A stretch of DNA of 41,820 nucleotides from Proteobacteria bacterium HN_bin10 (GTDB lineage Bacteria > Pseudomonadota > Alphaproteobacteria > Caulobacterales > Aquidulcibacteraceae). Position numbers and translations under genes: made by a program. The notes beneath the pieces were generated by a model. It saw nothing but the letters and a program-made list of their open reading frames with translations, did no database searches and was not told the origin of the DNA. Positions within the stretch are counted from its first letter, which is position 1. Every line of letters starts with the position of its first letter. The stretch spans positions 1 to 41,820 of the forward strand of contig LWDN01000047.1 of NCBI GenBank assembly GCA_002083515.1, written 5' to 3'. Below are positions 39,423 to 41,820 of this stretch, piece by piece.

Positions 39423-41190
39423 CTTCGCGGCCGGCGCTCTGCGCGTCAGCGCTTTGTTGCACATGCCACAGCCCGGCGCCGGCGAGCGCCAGCATGGCCA
39501 CGGCGGCGCGCACCAGGCCGGTTGAGCGGCGGGGCGGCGGGGGCTGTTGCAGCGCTACGAAGCCGGTCCGTGCGGCTCGCGGCTTCTTCCTGTGCGTGAG
39601 CGGCGTGACATTTGGCGCCTGCTGCGGTTCGCATTTCGGTTCGGGTGGTGGCGCGCTGCGGCGTTCCGGTTTTGCTTGCGCAGGGCGACCGGTGAGCAAT
39701 GACGCGAGCGTGTCGAGCTGCAGCGCCGCTTTCGCGTCGGGCATCGCCTCGTAAATCATCTGACCGCTCTCTGTCGCGCGGGCGAACAATTCCGGTTCGA
39801 AAGCGATTGTTGTGGTTGGCTCGATGCCAATCGCCTCGGCGAAATCCCTGAGCGGGATCTCGGGCCGCTTCGGCACGGCGGTCATCGACAGCACGACATG
39901 CGGGCTTGCATCGGCGCGAACGCTGCGCAGCCATTTCGCCATGTTGTCGGCGTTGCGCAGGCTGGCGAGATCTGGCGCCGCGACGATCACCACCTCGTCG
40001 GCTTCGCGCAGGGCCGCACGCACCCAGGGCGCCCAGAGGTGCGGCAGATCGAGCACCACGTAGGCGGCGGTGCGGCGAAGTTCCGCCAACGCGCGCGAGA
40101 ATGCATCGACATCGACGTCCGCCAGCGCGATACGCTCGGGCGCGCAGAGCAGATTGAGACGCGGCGTGACGGCTTCAAGCGCGTGCGAAAGCGTGTCTTC
40201 GGCGCCGTCGCCGGCGGCGAGCACGTCGGCCACTGAAAGCTCCGCGCGTCGCTGAAACTGAAATGCGGCCGAGCCGGCGGAGAGATCGCAATCCACGAGC
40301 GTGGTCTTGGCGCGCTGGCGCTCGGCGATCGAGAAGGCGAGGTTGTGGGCGATGGTCGAGGCGCCGACGCCGCCGCGCGCGCCGATGACCGCGATCACGC
40401 GCGCCGGCGCGGCGTTCGCAAACAGCCGGCAGAGCGCTGAGGCGAGCGCATCGGCGCTGGCCGGCGGTACGACGTATTCGGCGACGCCGCGGGCGGCGAG
40501 TTCGCGCAGCAACGTAATGTCGTTGACGCCGCCGATGACGACGATCGCCGCGCGCGGCGCCGCGGCCCGCACGCGGTCGAGCTCCGCGAGGATCGCGGCG
40601 CCTTGCAGCGTCGTGTCGAGGATCAGCAGGTCAGGCGCCTCGTGCGCGGCGCAATGAGAGGCCGCGCCGTCCAGCCCGCCGCGCGCGACCTCGATTTCGG
40701 CGCGACCCAAGCGCGGGTCGGCGGCGAGCGCACGCATGAGCGCCTCGGCCTCAGGGCGATCCCAGCTGGCGTAGATCTTGATCGCCGGCAGCGGACGTTC
40801 GCGCGGCGCCTCGGTTTTGAGAACCAGCGCGGGCGCCGGGTGGGGCGGCGTTGGCGCAGACACCGGCGCGGGCGCCGGCGCCGGCGCCTTGAACACCGGC
40901 TCGTCGTCAAACTCGGGCGGATCGAACGGCGCCTCGTCGTCGAACGGCGGCGGCGCGGGCGCGACGCACTCCGCCGTGAGCGAAGCCTCGTCAGCCTCGC
41001 ATTCGTTCAGTCCGAAAATGTCGTCGAGCGGCGGCGGCTCGAACGGCGCTTCGTCGCGCGGCGCTTCATCACACAGCGCCGGCGCGACATCGGCGGCGGT
41101 GAGCTCAAGCGGCTCTTCCGGAGCGACCGTGCGCGCGGGACGCGGACGCTGGCGCGCGCGGGCTTTGGCTATCTGGGCTGCAAGAGGCAT
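39403..41190 (-). CDS. CpaE/TadZ-like ATPase with Pro-rich N-terminus and C-terminal membrane helix
   Basis: About 595 residues. An Ala/Pro/Asp-rich, low-complexity region fills 1-130. A receiver-like domain follows (PDLLILDTTLQGAAILAELD, lacking clear phosphorylation geometry). A ParA/MinD-type ATPase domain has the deviant Walker A in GARGGVGASTIAHNLAF, the VDCDLSAGSAAF strand, and AYVVLDLPHLW. This is the architecture of CpaE/TadZ, which places pilus machinery at the pole. A further Pro-rich linker and a hydrophobic segment near 559-577 (LVRAAVAMLALAGAGLW) close the protein, which is unusual. No other pilus gene is nearby. The ATG at 41190 is preferred to a TTG at 41196. Confidence 0.82.
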   Translation of the reverse strand: MPLAAQIAKARARQRPRPARTVAPEEPLELTAADVAPALCDEAPRDEAPFEPPPLDDIFGLNECEADEASLTAECVAPAPPPFDDEAPFDPPEFDDEPVFKAPAPAPAPVSAPTPPHPAPALVLKTEAPRERPLPAIKIYASWDRPEAEALMRALAADPRLGRAEIEVARGGLDGAASHCAAHEAPDLLILDTTLQGAAILAELDRVRAAAPRAAIVVIGGVNDITLLRELAARGVAEYVVPPASADALASALCRLFANAAPARVIAVIGARGGVGASTIAHNLAFSIAERQRAKTTLVDCDLSAGSAAFQFQRRAELSVADVLAAGDGAEDTLSHALEAVTPRLNLLCAPERIALADVDVDAFSRALAELRRTAAYVVLDLPHLWAPWVRAALREADEVVIVAAPDLASLRNADNMAKWLRSVRADASPHVVLSMTAVPKRPEIPLRDFAEAIGIEPTTTIAFEPELFARATESGQMIYEAMPDAKAALQLDTLASLLTGRPAQAKPERRSAPPPEPKCEPQQAPNVTPLTHRKKPRAARTGFVALQQPPPPRRSTGLVRAAVAMLALAGAGLWHVQQSADAQSAGREATLSPS

Positions 41191-41239
41191 ACGCAAGACG
41201 CACTTCTGCCGTCGTCAAAATTGCCCCCGCACCAAATTT

Positions 41240-41285
41240 GCCGCTTCAATGCTTGCGAAACCGGTCAGTAAGAAGCGTTAGCGGC
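41240..41285 (-). terminator. Possible terminator after ftsK
   Basis: GCCGCT at 41240-41245 and GCTT at 41251-41254 face AAGC at 41273-41276 and AGCGGC at 41280-41285, forming an imperfect hairpin. On the minus strand it starts 17 bases after the ftsK stop and is followed by AAATTTGG. It is a weak terminator candidate within the 111-base gap that must also hold the start signals of the CpaE-like gene. Confidence 0.35.
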
Positions 41286-41301
41286 GGATTAGGGATGGGA
41301 C

Positions 41302-41820
41302 CTAATCCTCGTCCACCACATCGACCAGGATATCGCGTTTCCCGGCGGCATTGGCTTCCGAGATGATGCCGGCCTTTTCCATCTTCTCGACCAACGTGGC
41401 GGCGCGATTGTAGCCGATCTGCAGGCGCCGCTGCAGATAGGAGGTGCTGGCCTTGCGGTCGCGAGTGACGATCTCGACGGCGCGCTCGAACAGGCCGTCG
41501 CTGTCGCCGTCGCCGTCGAACAATTCCGGATTGTCGTCGCCGCCGTTCTCGTTCGGCTCCTGGGTGACGTCGGTGCGATATTGCGGCGCGCCTTGCTCTT
41601 TCAGCATGCCGACCACGCGCTCGACTTCGGCGTCGGTGACGAACGGCCCGTGCAGGCGGCGGATGCGGCCGCCGCCGGCCATGAACAGCAGGTCGCCCTG
41701 GCCGAGCAATTGTTCGGCGCCTTGCTCGCCGAGGATGGTGCGAGAGTCGATCTTCGAGGTGACCTGATACGAGATGCGGGTCGGGAAGTTGGCCTTGATC
41801 GTGCCGGTGATGACGTCGAC
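41302..41820 (-). CDS. ftsK: DNA translocase FtsK, C-terminal fragment
   Basis: The last 172 residues of FtsK. From the window edge the frame reads VDVITGTIKANFPTRISYQ, then SKIDSRTILGEQGAEQLLGQ and GDLLFMAGGGRIRRLHGPF of the RecA-like motor. An acidic linker (NGGDDNPELFDGDGDSDGLF) follows. The gamma winged-helix domain is DRKASTSYLQRRLQIGYNRAATLVEKMEKAGIIS, which reads KOPS sites and activates XerCD at dif. The gene runs leftward and its start and membrane part lie beyond the window. xerC in this window is its functional partner. Confidence 0.96.
   Translation of the reverse strand, partial: VDVITGTIKANFPTRISYQVTSKIDSRTILGEQGAEQLLGQGDLLFMAGGGRIRRLHGPFVTDAEVERVVGMLKEQGAPQYRTDVTQEPNENGGDDNPELFDGDGDSDGLFERAVEIVTRDRKASTSYLQRRLQIGYNRAATLVEKMEKAGIISEANAAGKRDILVDVVDED

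Noticed and set aside
40861..40900. Short GGCGCC tandem repeats
   Set aside because: They encode the Ala/Pro-rich linker of the CpaE-like protein and need no other explanation; they are not a CRISPR array or a separate element.

Overview
The window reads as a stretch of chromosome from a GC-rich alphaproteobacterium, most likely of the Caulobacterales/Hyphomonadaceae group. The reasons are an NtrZ-like periplasmic protein close to leuS and a CenR-like response regulator, GTP-type PEP carboxykinase, a CpaE/TadZ-like ATPase, and a sucC/sucD/sucA/sucB/lpd supercluster. The species cannot be fixed from sequence alone. There are no rRNA genes, no tRNA genes that I could recognise, no CRISPR array, no insertion sequence and no prophage.

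Left part (1-8480): the 5' end of leuS and a DUF3576 lipoprotein gene run leftward. An ntrZ-like gene, a thiamine-phosphate-synthase-like gene, yggS and a cenR-like regulator follow. Next come a secreted M28 peptidase, a small secreted DUF6265-like protein, a small membrane protein, an MFS transporter and a chromate transporter. The transporter carries an in-frame GC-rich palindromic repeat.

Middle part (8507-24800): the TCA-cycle genes sucC, sucD, sucA, sucB and lpdA all lie on the + strand, but other genes separate every pair. Between sucC and sucD are a secreted two-repeat protein, a VOC protein and a leftward three-gene envelope operon (periplasmic protein, M48 metalloprotease, lipoprotein). 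Between sucD and sucA is a ParDE-like toxin-antitoxin pair whose toxin is frameshifted. A GFA-family zinc protein is translationally coupled between sucA and sucB. Three membrane-protein genes, one an apolipoprotein-N-acyltransferase-like nitrilase, lie between sucB and lpdA.

Right-centre (23937-31998): a small acidic protein, a GNAT acetyltransferase, a winged-helix regulator with a membrane partner behind a clear promoter/operator, and a histone-H1-like Lys/Ala-rich protein. Then xerC, a DUF4274-like protein, priA (second zinc-site cysteines missing), an HNH nuclease and an SDR gene broken by one extra G in its NAD-binding loop.

Right part (32102-41820): an NTF2-like secreted protein, a lipoprotein, a TerC-family membrane protein, GTP-dependent PEP carboxykinase with a perfect 16-bp operator-like palindrome upstream, and exonuclease III. 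Then a small HicAB-like pair, lolA with its terminator, a membrane protein, a CpaE-like ATPase with an unusual C-terminal membrane anchor, and the 3' end of ftsK.

I saw no clear new defence or mobile system. The most interesting items are the dispersed TCA cluster, the M48 envelope trio, the PriA zinc-site loss, the in-frame repeat in chrA, the membrane-anchored CpaE-like ATPase, and two single-base frameshifts that could be decay or sequence error.
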